In this document: piece after piece, positions 1-5,219 of the stretch
How positions within the stretch are numbered: position 1 is the stretch's first letter
How the letters are laid out: the number at the start of each line of letters is the position of its first letter
NCBI GenBank assembly: GCA_026193735.1
Contig: JAPHUJ010000209.1
Location: 1-5,575 of the forward strand
Length of the DNA: 5,575 bases
Source of the DNA: Sulfurovum sp.
Lineage (GTDB): Bacteria; Campylobacterota; Campylobacteria; Campylobacterales; Sulfurovaceae
Reading direction: 5' to 3'
Program-made: the position numbers and the translations under genes
Notes under the pieces: model-generated
The model's database searches: none
Seen by the model: the letters and a program-made list of their open reading frames with translations, nothing else
What the model was told of the DNA's origin: nothing

Positions 1-496
1 CATTTGAAAATGCATCGATACCACTTTGTGCAAAGTGCCAGAAATATCCTGCAAGTACACCGACGCCTATGGCAGAAAGAGCGGTGATAATAGGGATAAA
101 ACGTTTCCCTCCAAAGAAGCCTAAGAATTCAGGCAGTTTGATGTCATGATAACGGTTGTAAAGTGTACCGGCAATGACACCGATAATGATACCTACAAAC
201 ACACCCATGTTGACTTCTTTGTCTATACTGAGATAGACGGCTTTGGCTATGAGTACACCTATCGCACCTGAAAGTGCTGCGGCCCCATCATTGTTCTTTG
301 CCAATCCATAGGCAATACCTATACCAAAAAGGAGATCAAGATGAGAAAAGATCGCATCTCCGGCACTCTTCATGATCAAGGCTATTTGACCATCAAAGAT
401 ATCACCAAATCCCAAGCGAAGTAAAAGTGCAGCAACCGGAAGTACTGCAATAGGGGTCATCAGTGCTTTTCCGATGCGTTGAAGTAAATTAAACAT
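1..496 (-). CDS. nagE: PTS permease, EIIC domain of the GlcNAc/glucose family (NagE-like), 5'-partial in window (C-terminus missing)
   Basis: Reading the minus strand from the ATG at 496-494 gives 165 codons with no stop before the window edge. The protein begins MFNLLQRIGKALMTPIAVLP and continues with hydrophobic segments typical of the EIIC sugar channel. Key matches to the NagE/PtsG EIIC family are the N-terminal PIAVLPVAALLLRLG, AKNNDGAAALSGAIG (about residues 71-85), NMGVFVGIIIG and YNRYHDIKLPEFLGFFGGKRF (about 116-136). The last of these resembles E. coli NagE more than other family members, so GlcNAc is the likeliest substrate; glucose or glucosamine remain possible. The family transports and phosphorylates sugar across the inner membrane. 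EIIB (and EIIA, if fused as in E. coli NagE) should lie beyond position 1. The start overlaps the end of the HPr-EI gene by 8 bp, and an AGAGGA ribosome site (505-510, 8 nt spacing) lies inside that gene, which implies translational coupling. Confidence 0.93.
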   Translation of the reverse strand, partial: MFNLLQRIGKALMTPIAVLPVAALLLRLGFGDIFDGQIALIMKSAGDAIFSHLDLLFGIGIAYGLAKNNDGAAALSGAIGVLIAKAVYLSIDKEVNMGVFVGIIIGVIAGTLYNRYHDIKLPEFLGFFGGKRFIPIITALSAIGVGVLAGYFWHFAQSGIDAFSN

Positions 497-2315
497 ATCT
501 TATTTCCTCTTTTGTTTGAGCGATACTTTTTGGAGAAACACTGAGTGTTTCTATTCCTAGGTTTAAAAGTTTGGGTATAGCATTTTTATTTGCAGCCAAT
601 TCACCACAGATACTGACAGGTTTGGTTGCTTTATTCAGAATGATCTCAATGGCAGAAAATACTGCTGGAGAGAGTGCATCCGCTTTGAGCAGAGGATGTG
701 TTCTTTCTATGGCAAAAAGGTATTGTGTCAGGTCATTGGTACCGATAGAGTAGAAGTCAACAACATCATTAAATGCTTCCAGTAAGAAAAGTACTGAGGG
801 CACTTCTATCATAATTCCAAAATGAAGATGTGAAATATCAAGCTGATATTTTTTGGCTACGCTTTGAGCAAAGGATTTTGTTTGAATAAATTCTTCTACA
901 CTACTGATCATAGGGAACATGATCTTTACACGTTTATTTTCTGCAGCCAGAAAAATCGCATGTAGTTGCTCTTCCAAGAGTTCCGGATGGGTATAGAATA
1001 AACGTACCCCACGTACCCCTAAAAAAGGGTTGTTTTCAGCAGGTATCTGTATATAAGGTAAGGCTTTGTCCCCACCTACATCCAGCGTACGCACTGTGAT
1101 GTCATCAAACAGTTCAAAGATCTCTTTGTAGGCTTTTTGCTGTGTTTCTAAAGAAGGTTTGACATCCTTAAACAAAAATTCTGAACGTAAAAGACCTATA
1201 CCTTCCGCACCTTCTTCTTTGGCTGCTCTTGCTGTGCTTATATCAGCAGCATTGGCAAAAACTTTGATATGTCTGCCTGTTTGTGTGACGGCTGGTTCAA
1301 ACCGTTTTGTTGCAGAGTGCGACCTTTGTACATGATCTTTTTTCAACTGTTCTCTTGCTTTTTGTAGATCATGAGAAGTTGGATCTTGAACGATCACACC
1401 AGCGTGTGTATCAAGTATGACAGTTTCATTTTCGACAAGGTCTTGGGTGTCTGCAATAAGAGAACAGATACCCGAAGCACGAAGTAAAATGGCTGTATGG
1501 GAGTTCATAGAAGTCTCTTTTAAGACCACTCCTGCAACTTTTGTCTGTTGCAGTTGGTCTATCTCGCTGGGCAGCAGATCATTGCATAGCAATATAAAGG
1601 GTGTATCGGGAAAAGTGACTTTTATCTCTAACCCCAGATGTTTTTTAATACGTTGGAGTATATCTTGATAATCACTTCTTTTGGAGTCAAGTTTAGTGCC
1701 TAAAAGTTTGTTTGATTCTTCTTCTACTGACTGTTCAAGCTCTGCGAAGGTATGGCTTTTTTCTCCCAGTGATGATAAAAGTTCTTTTTGTGCAAGGTAG
1801 ATGTCGGCATGATCATTATCTTTCTGTGTGGCATGCAGTACTTCCAATTCATCTATGCTTTTTTGCAGTGCTTCTTTAAAGTGCATATTACTTTTGTGTT
1901 GTATCTCTTGCACATTATACTTATAGGAAGACGCAATGGCAATACCTTCAGAGATGATCTCTCCTTGCAAAACAGAGCCTTCATAACTATAAGCAGTTTT
2001 TTCTATCTGATGTATCTCTTTATCATGATGCATCAGTGTTTCAAAGAGTATTTGAAGTTTTTCAAGTGCTATTTCTGCTTTTTTCCCTTTTGTTACGAGT
2101 GTAAAAGTATCACCTTGTTCCAAAGAGAGTGAGAGTAAGGTACTGACACTTTTTGTATCGACCGTCTTATCTTTAAATGTAGCAGTGATATGACAAGAAA
2201 ATGATTTGGCTAAAGCGGAAAATTGTGCAACGGGTCTAAGATGAAACCCATTGTTTGAAGTCACAGTAAGTTGTGTAGAGAGAGGTTTGAAAAAAAGATT
2301 TTTAAATAGGGACAT
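489..2315 (-). CDS. ptsI: Fused HPr-Enzyme I phosphotransferase (PEP:PTS general component)
   Basis: This 608-residue cytosolic protein combines the two general PTS components. Residues about 14-95 are an HPr domain: GFHLRPVAQF carries the phospho-histidine H25, and S56 in DTKSVSTL aligns with the regulatory Ser-46 of HPr. After a short linker, Enzyme I spans about 112-608, starting near GEIISEGIAIA. It has the swivelling phospho-histidine domain (H273 in NSHTAILLRA), the PEP-binding barrel (GLLRSEF with R377, DVGGDK at 412-417, NPFLGVRGVR, MIEVPS with E504, GTNDLTQY at 525-532) and catalytic C570 in SICGELAAN. EI takes phosphate from PEP and passes it to HPr, here in cis or between subunits. 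Pseudomonas NagF is a similar fusion but also carries EIIA, which is absent here. The protein ends soon after the Cys motif, shorter than E. coli EI. Its ribosome site is weak (AAGAG abuts the ATG), so it probably depends on coupling to the gene 3 bp upstream. The loop before H273 lacks the usual Gly-Gly. Confidence 0.96.
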   Translation of the reverse strand: MSLFKNLFFKPLSTQLTVTSNNGFHLRPVAQFSALAKSFSCHITATFKDKTVDTKSVSTLLSLSLEQGDTFTLVTKGKKAEIALEKLQILFETLMHHDKEIHQIEKTAYSYEGSVLQGEIISEGIAIASSYKYNVQEIQHKSNMHFKEALQKSIDELEVLHATQKDNDHADIYLAQKELLSSLGEKSHTFAELEQSVEEESNKLLGTKLDSKRSDYQDILQRIKKHLGLEIKVTFPDTPFILLCNDLLPSEIDQLQQTKVAGVVLKETSMNSHTAILLRASGICSLIADTQDLVENETVILDTHAGVIVQDPTSHDLQKAREQLKKDHVQRSHSATKRFEPAVTQTGRHIKVFANAADISTARAAKEEGAEGIGLLRSEFLFKDVKPSLETQQKAYKEIFELFDDITVRTLDVGGDKALPYIQIPAENNPFLGVRGVRLFYTHPELLEEQLHAIFLAAENKRVKIMFPMISSVEEFIQTKSFAQSVAKKYQLDISHLHFGIMIEVPSVLFLLEAFNDVVDFYSIGTNDLTQYLFAIERTHPLLKADALSPAVFSAIEIILNKATKPVSICGELAANKNAIPKLLNLGIETLSVSPKSIAQTKEEIRYV

Positions 2316-2318
2316 CTC

Positions 2319-2729
2319 TTATTTTATATCTCTCACACATCGAACATATCTCACATAAGTCTCAGATGAATCGTCTGTGGAACCATCTTTAAAAACTACA
2401 CCCCAGTACTCTGTACTTGATTTTGCATATGCTGTGCTTGACCAGTAGAGTGTATTGTTGTCAACATGCTTAAATTCTTTAAGTGCAGCAGGTTTATAAC
2501 GTGTATAATCTACGATAGTAAATAATTCGGTCAATGTAGGTATACGCCAGTTATCAAAGGAGCCAAGTGTTAATGTTTCACAGTAGGCTTGCGCTTCACT
2601 GTAGGTCACTTTTTGCTCTGTAGTATGGAGTGTATCTTCCCAGATGAGACTGGTTTTTGGGTCTTTGACCATCGTTGGTTCAGCCATCACCATAGAAAAA
2701 GCAACAGTCATCATAAATACTATACGCAT
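2319..2729 (-). CDS. Secreted DUF1566 / Lcl C-terminal domain protein
   Basis: This 136-residue protein starts with a signal peptide: an Arg, then a hydrophobic stretch to about residue 16, with a likely cleavage site VMA|EP. The rest is one DUF1566 (Lcl C-terminal, PF07603-like) domain. Its hallmarks are SLIWEDTL near the start, SEAQAYC (C50), NWRIPTLTEL (60-69), YWSSTAYA (95-102) and the terminal YVRYVRCVRD (C131). C50 and C131 may form a disulfide in the periplasm. The family occurs in secreted or surface proteins, including the Legionella collagen-like adhesin that binds glycosaminoglycans, but no biochemical role is established for small stand-alone members. Being first in the operon, 3 bp before the HPr-EI gene, hints at binding or handling an extracellular glycan or amino sugar; that is inference only. 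The start is well supported by AAGGAG at 2735-2740, 5 nt before the ATG. Confidence 0.88.
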   Translation of the reverse strand: MRIVFMMTVAFSMVMAEPTMVKDPKTSLIWEDTLHTTEQKVTYSEAQAYCETLTLGSFDNWRIPTLTELFTIVDYTRYKPAALKEFKHVDNNTLYWSSTAYAKSSTEYWGVVFKDGSTDDSSETYVRYVRCVRDIK

Positions 2730-2734
2730 ATGTT

Positions 2735-2740
2735 CTCCTT
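2735..2740 (-). promoter_or_regulatory. Ribosome binding site of the DUF1566 gene
   Basis: AAGGAG on the minus strand, 5 nt before the ATG at 2729. It is the strongest Shine-Dalgarno sequence in the PTS operon. The two downstream genes have a weak (HPr-EI) or internally located (nagE) site, so much of the operon's translation may enter here. Confidence 0.85.
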
Positions 2741-2766
2741 TTTTACCAGATTAATGTATTACTCAA

Positions 2767-2775
2767 AGTATAGCA
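2767..2775 (-). promoter_or_regulatory. Extended -10 promoter element for the DUF1566-ptsI-nagE operon
   Basis: On the minus strand this reads TGCTATACT, an extended -10 (TGnTATAAT-like). A TTGAGT at complement 2788-2793 could serve as a -35, but with a short 15-nt spacer. The predicted transcription start is near 2760, giving a leader of about 30 nt that contains the AAGGAG ribosome site. It lies in one arm of a 24-bp palindrome shared with the opposing promoter. Confidence 0.6.
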
Positions 2776-2781
2776 AATATT

Positions 2782-2790
2782 TGTTATACT
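2782..2790 (+). promoter_or_regulatory. Extended -10 promoter element for the AAA+ gene
   Basis: TGTTATACT matches an extended -10. No good -35 is visible at the expected spacing (about 2762-2767 reads CTCAAA), and those positions overlap the opposing -10. A weak -35 is common in Campylobacterota promoters. The predicted start near 2797 gives a leader of about 24 nt. Confidence 0.6.
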
Positions 2791-2795
2791 CAAAC

Positions 2796-2810
2796 AATAT
2801 ATCATATATT
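2796..2810. repeat. 15-bp A+T palindrome in the leader of the AAA+ gene
   Basis: AATATAT-C-ATATATT is a perfect 7+1+7 dyad. It starts at the predicted AAA+ transcription start and ends directly before the AGGA ribosome site. A one-base loop is too tight for an RNA hairpin of full length, so a DNA-binding site is the likelier role if it has one. In such A+T-rich sequence it could also be chance. Confidence 0.5.
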
Positions 2811-2814
2811 AGGA
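2811..2814 (+). promoter_or_regulatory. Ribosome binding site that fixes the TTG start of the AAA+ gene
   Basis: AGGA lies 6 nt before the TTG at 2821. There is no in-frame ATG or GTG between 2761 and 2821, and the next in-frame ATG would remove 50 residues, so TTG is the best start. Confidence 0.7.
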
Positions 2815-2820
2815 ACACTA

Positions 2821-4554
2821 TTGAAACACCTTATTGACTTTATTGAAACAAATGATGTAACCAAGGCTTCTATTTTCGAGCATTTAAAATGTACCAAAGA
2901 AGAAGCATCTCTGGTGCAGTATATTTGTAAACGTTATGTGGCGGGGCTAGAAGAGGTTTCTGTATTGGAAATGCTTCAAGACAATTTTTCATCAGAAGGG
3001 TATGCATATCTGAAAAAACTTGAATTGGTTAAAAATCTTTTGGATCTGGGTTGGATGATTCAAGTGAGTTTTGGACAAGTAAAAGCACATGAAGCATCCA
3101 AATTGGAACTTTTAAGTACGTCTGTGACACCCAGTATTTCTTTATTGCGTTTGCTTGAAGAAGGATCATTGGAGATTTTCCTTCCGGAAGTGAAACCTTA
3201 TACGGATCATCTGGAGTATTTACAGGATCAGTTTGATATGGTAGCACTTTTACATAAAATAGCTACATTCAAGCAAGGTTTTGCAGATAATTCACTTAGT
3301 ATAGGACGTTTAAAAAATAAATTGACACTCTTGACAACACGTATAGAAGAACGTGTGAAGATGACAGAAACACCTATCGTTGTAGAAGAGTTTTTTAAAG
3401 AAAAAGAACTTGACGAAAAAGAAAAACGGATTTTTTTAGCTTTACTTAAAGAAGAGTACAGTGGGGGAGAAGGACAATTTAGAGACATGAACACCCTCAT
3501 TGAACTCATAAGCTTTGATGAGTACGAGAAGATAAAAAACCGTGCTTTGCTTGAAGATGGTGCAAGACTTATAAGTGATGACATTATTGACTATGAAGAG
3601 ATACTGAATATGTTTGGCGGAGTAAGTCGGTCTTTTTATTTGCAAGAAGAGGTCATGCAACGCATCATACATCCTAAAAAAAGCAAAAAAGTAACTAAGC
3701 TCAAGTTAGATGCATTGGTACAGGATCAAGAGCTTTTTGAATACTTAAAACCCACAACTACTTTGGATGATGTCGTCTTGCATCCCAAAACAAGAGAAAC
3801 ATTACAGAATGTTGTCAAACAGGTTGACAAAGAAGTGTTTAAAAAACTTAGAGAGTGGGGCATTAAAGACAAGCGTAAAGGTATTGATGCACGTATTATT
3901 TTCTATGGGGCGGCAGGAACAGGTAAAACAATGACTGCCATGAGCTTGGCTAAAACACTTAAAAAACCTATTTTATCGTTTGACTGTTCAAAAATTCTTT
4001 CTATGTATGTAGGAGAGAGTGAAAAGAACGTACGTAAGATATTTGATGACTTCAAAGAGTTGAGTAAACAAGCAAAAGTGGATCCTATTTTGCTTCTAAA
4101 TGAAGCAGATCAGTTTTTAAGTGCAAGGAGTGAAGGTGCTGGAAGTTCTGCAGATAAGATGCATAATCAAATGCAAAATATTTTCCTCGAACAGATAGAA
4201 AAATTTGAAGGTATACTCATTGCTACCACCAATTTACTGGGGAATATTGACAAGGCTTTTTCCCGTCGATTTAATTATAAGATAGAGTTTAAAAAACCAG
4301 GACGCAAACAACGTCTCAGACTTTGGCAGTTCATGCTTCCTGAAAATGCGGACTATGAAGAGGGGTTTGACATAGAAGAATTGGCAAAACATGAACTTAC
4401 AGGGGGACAGATAAACCTTATCATCAAAAACACTGCGTATAAGGTGGCAGTACGAGAAGAGAGTGTATTTGGTAATCAAGATTTTTTGGAAGAGATAGAA
4501 AAAGAGCTTGGTTCCAGTTTTGAAGGTGTAAAGAGTATGGGCTTTAAAGTTTAA
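2821..4554 (+). CDS. AAA+ family ATPase with large N-terminal helical/winged-helix-like region
   Basis: A 577-residue soluble protein. Residues 1 to about 305 form a charged, mostly helical region without a motif I recognise; similar AAA+ proteins carry a winged-helix domain here. A Lys-rich linker (284-295) leads into one C-terminal AAA+ module. Its parts are Walker A GAAGTGKT (363-370), pore loop MYVGESEKNVR (395-405), Walker B ILLLNEAD (423-430), sensor 1 ATTN (468-471), Arg-finger candidates R482/R483 in SRRF, and a sensor-2 region LTGGQINLI (526-534). The module resembles classical FtsH/CDC48-type ATPases that act as hexamers and thread protein substrates through a pore. The Mg-binding Asp of Walker B is Asn (N427), while the catalytic Glu (E428) is kept. 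There is no membrane segment and no protease domain. It starts with TTG behind AGGA. It is divergent from the PTS operon and convergent with the rhodanese gene, so neither neighbour reveals its substrate. Confidence 0.93.
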   Translation: MKHLIDFIETNDVTKASIFEHLKCTKEEASLVQYICKRYVAGLEEVSVLEMLQDNFSSEGYAYLKKLELVKNLLDLGWMIQVSFGQVKAHEASKLELLSTSVTPSISLLRLLEEGSLEIFLPEVKPYTDHLEYLQDQFDMVALLHKIATFKQGFADNSLSIGRLKNKLTLLTTRIEERVKMTETPIVVEEFFKEKELDEKEKRIFLALLKEEYSGGEGQFRDMNTLIELISFDEYEKIKNRALLEDGARLISDDIIDYEEILNMFGGVSRSFYLQEEVMQRIIHPKKSKKVTKLKLDALVQDQELFEYLKPTTTLDDVVLHPKTRETLQNVVKQVDKEVFKKLREWGIKDKRKGIDARIIFYGAAGTGKTMTAMSLAKTLKKPILSFDCSKILSMYVGESEKNVRKIFDDFKELSKQAKVDPILLLNEADQFLSARSEGAGSSADKMHNQMQNIFLEQIEKFEGILIATTNLLGNIDKAFSRRFNYKIEFKKPGRKQRLRLWQFMLPENADYEEGFDIEELAKHELTGGQINLIIKNTAYKVAVREESVFGNQDFLEEIEKELGSSFEGVKSMGFKV

Positions 4555-4555
4555 G

Positions 4556-4573
4556 GGTAAAGATTACTTTACC
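4556..4573. terminator. Possible weak bidirectional terminator hairpin between convergent genes
   Basis: GGTAAAG (4556-4562), loop ATTA, CTTTACC (4567-4573) form a perfect 7-bp stem. It lies between the AAA+ stop and the last codons of the rhodanese gene and includes the latter's stop codon. Neither strand has a solid T-tract after it: minus continues CTTAAACTTT, plus AGTTCCGC. Termination would therefore be weak. Confidence 0.35.
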
Positions 4574-4977
4574 AGTTCCGCTTTAGCACCCATCAGTTGA
4601 ATAATTCCGCCTTTAACATTGAGTGGAGTAAAGCCATTTTCTTCCAAGATCCGGGATGCGGATACACTTCTGCTTCCTGTTCTACAGTAGACGATGATCT
4701 TTTTATTTTTATCCTGTTTGAGTAACCCTAGGTTTTTGCTGAGTTCCTGTACGGGAATAAGAGTAGCATTTCTGAGGTGACCACTTTTATACTCCTGTAT
4801 GGTTCTTACATCAAGAAGAGTTACATTTTCATCTTTTTCGAGTAGAGCTATGGCTTGTTTGGCATCTATGGATTCAAAGTTAGCCAGTATCCACCCCTTA
4901 GAATAGAGAAACCAAAGGATCAGGCCTGCCATTGCTATCCAGTAGAGTACATTCGTGTATTTCTTGAGCAACTCCAA
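4564..4977 (-). CDS. Membrane-anchored rhodanese-like (sulfurtransferase) protein
   Basis: A 137-residue protein with an N-terminal membrane segment at about residues 9-25 (VLYWIAMAGLILWFLYS), preceded by KK. By the positive-inside rule this puts the catalytic domain in the periplasm. A single rhodanese domain follows (about 36-134): VTLLDVRTIQEYKSGHL (52-68), then IIVYCRTGSRS with active-site C98 in a CRTGSR loop, and NVKGGI near the end. Single-domain rhodaneses move sulfane sulfur through a cysteine persulfide; the true donor and acceptor are unknown here. The length is normal for one domain plus an anchor. The start is TTG, supported by AAGGAAG 6 nt upstream (4984-4990). Other rhodanese-fold proteins act on arsenate or phosphate, but a six-residue C-x4-R loop favours sulfur transfer. 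A periplasmic sulfur carrier would suit a sulfur-metabolising bacterium. Confidence 0.92.
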   Translation of the reverse strand: MELLKKYTNVLYWIAMAGLILWFLYSKGWILANFESIDAKQAIALLEKDENVTLLDVRTIQEYKSGHLRNATLIPVQELSKNLGLLKQDKNKKIIVYCRTGSRSVSASRILEENGFTPLNVKGGIIQLMGAKAELVK

Positions 4978-4983
4978 TGTATA

Positions 4984-4990
4984 CTTCCTT
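4984..4990 (-). promoter_or_regulatory. Ribosome binding site that fixes the TTG start of the rhodanese gene
   Basis: AAGGAAG on the minus strand, 6 nt before the TTG at 4977. A start here keeps the basic N-terminus and full membrane segment; a later start would cut into the anchor. Confidence 0.75.
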
Positions 4991-4996
4991 ATATTT

Positions 4997-5024
4997 ATTA
5001 TAATTTATTTAGATATTGTATCAA
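4997..5024 (-). promoter_or_regulatory. Sigma70-type promoter for the rhodanese gene
   Basis: On the minus strand, TTGATA (complement 5019-5024) and a perfect TATAAT (complement 4997-5002) are separated by 16 nt. The predicted start near 4990 would make a very short leader beginning at the ribosome site itself. The start may therefore lie a few bases earlier, or a second promoter may be used. Confidence 0.55.
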
Positions 5025-5208
5025 TAAATTCTTTGTTTCACATAGTTACATACTTAAAACTAATCTGATTAAGCATAAAGATTGACAATAGGGTTTAATC
5101 ATCTTTCAGCTAATATCGAACTAATATTCTGAGAATTCTCTACACTGAAAAGTAAGGGTGTTTAAGCCAATAGATAAACTTTGGTGTGAAGAATTGATGA
5201 AAAAACTT

Positions 5209-5213
5209 AAGGG
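5209..5213 (+). promoter_or_regulatory. Ribosome binding site of nuoA
   Basis: AAGGG lies 6 nt before the ATG at 5220. An in-frame TAA at 5208-5210 excludes any earlier nuoA start. Confidence 0.75.
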
Positions 5214-5219
5214 ATTAAT

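Larger units (their letters stand above)
2767..2790. repeat. 24-bp palindrome containing two divergent -10 elements
   Basis: The arms AGTATAGCAAAT and ATTTGTTATACT are reverse complements in 11 of 12 positions; the only mismatch is G2773/T2784. Each arm contains TGnTATACT on its own outgoing strand, so the dyad could act as a symmetric bidirectional promoter, as the operator of a dimeric regulator, or both. The heptamer ACTCAAA also occurs twice in direct orientation at 2761-2767 and 2788-2794, at the two edges of the dyad. Confidence 0.8.
4978..5219. other. Divergent rhodanese/nuoA intergenic region
   Basis: This A+T-rich stretch of 242 bp has no convincing gene. It holds the rhodanese promoter near its left end. 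Upstream of nuoA are a TTGACA hexamer (5082-5087) with no matching -10 at 16-18 nt, a TAATCTGATTA palindrome (5061-5071), CTAATAT repeated 11 bp apart (5110-5116, 5121-5127) and a GAGAATTCTC palindrome (5131-5140). A possible 8-codon leader ORF lies at 5197-5223. The nuo promoter cannot be placed with confidence; TATTCT (5125-5130) or TACACT (5141-5146) are weak -10 candidates. Confidence 0.6.

Noticed and set aside
1002..1020. Tandem CGTACCCC repeat
   Set aside because: It encodes the conserved EI motif GVRGVR on the minus strand, so the repeat follows from the protein sequence.
1015..1030. ACCC...GGGT hairpin with A/T-rich flank resembling a terminator
   Set aside because: A short stem in the middle of the HPr-EI gene, with no plus-strand transcript to terminate; likely chance.
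1417..1668. Plus-strand frame of 83 codons
   Set aside because: Antisense to the EI active-site region, whose protein motifs are conserved; no independent coding signal.
1788..2132. Plus-strand frame of 114 codons with many Phe, Ile and Cys, resembling a membrane protein
   Set aside because: It lies wholly antisense to the HPr-EI gene. Its hydrophobic look comes from the complement of Lys/Glu-rich helical codons, and it has no ribosome site or family resemblance.
2589..2837. Plus-strand frame of 82 codons crossing the divergent promoter region
   Set aside because: Overlaps the start of the DUF1566 gene on the other strand and the AAA+ start; no ribosome site, and a His/Ser/Tyr-rich nonsense-like product.
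3228..3584. Minus-strand frame of 118 codons rich in Ser, Lys and Phe
   Set aside because: Shadow of the acidic/Lys-rich coding sequence of the AAA+ gene; composition is low-complexity and matches no family.
4855..5085. Plus-strand frame of 76 codons reaching into the rhodanese/nuoA intergenic region
   Set aside because: Its first half is antisense to the rhodanese gene and the rest is A+T-rich non-coding DNA; no ribosome site or recognisable product.
5082..5087. TTGACA as the -35 of a standard nuo promoter
   Set aside because: No acceptable -10 at 16-18 nt: the bases at the expected place read TTCAGC, and TAATAT is 23 nt away. Kept only as a note in the intergenic entry.
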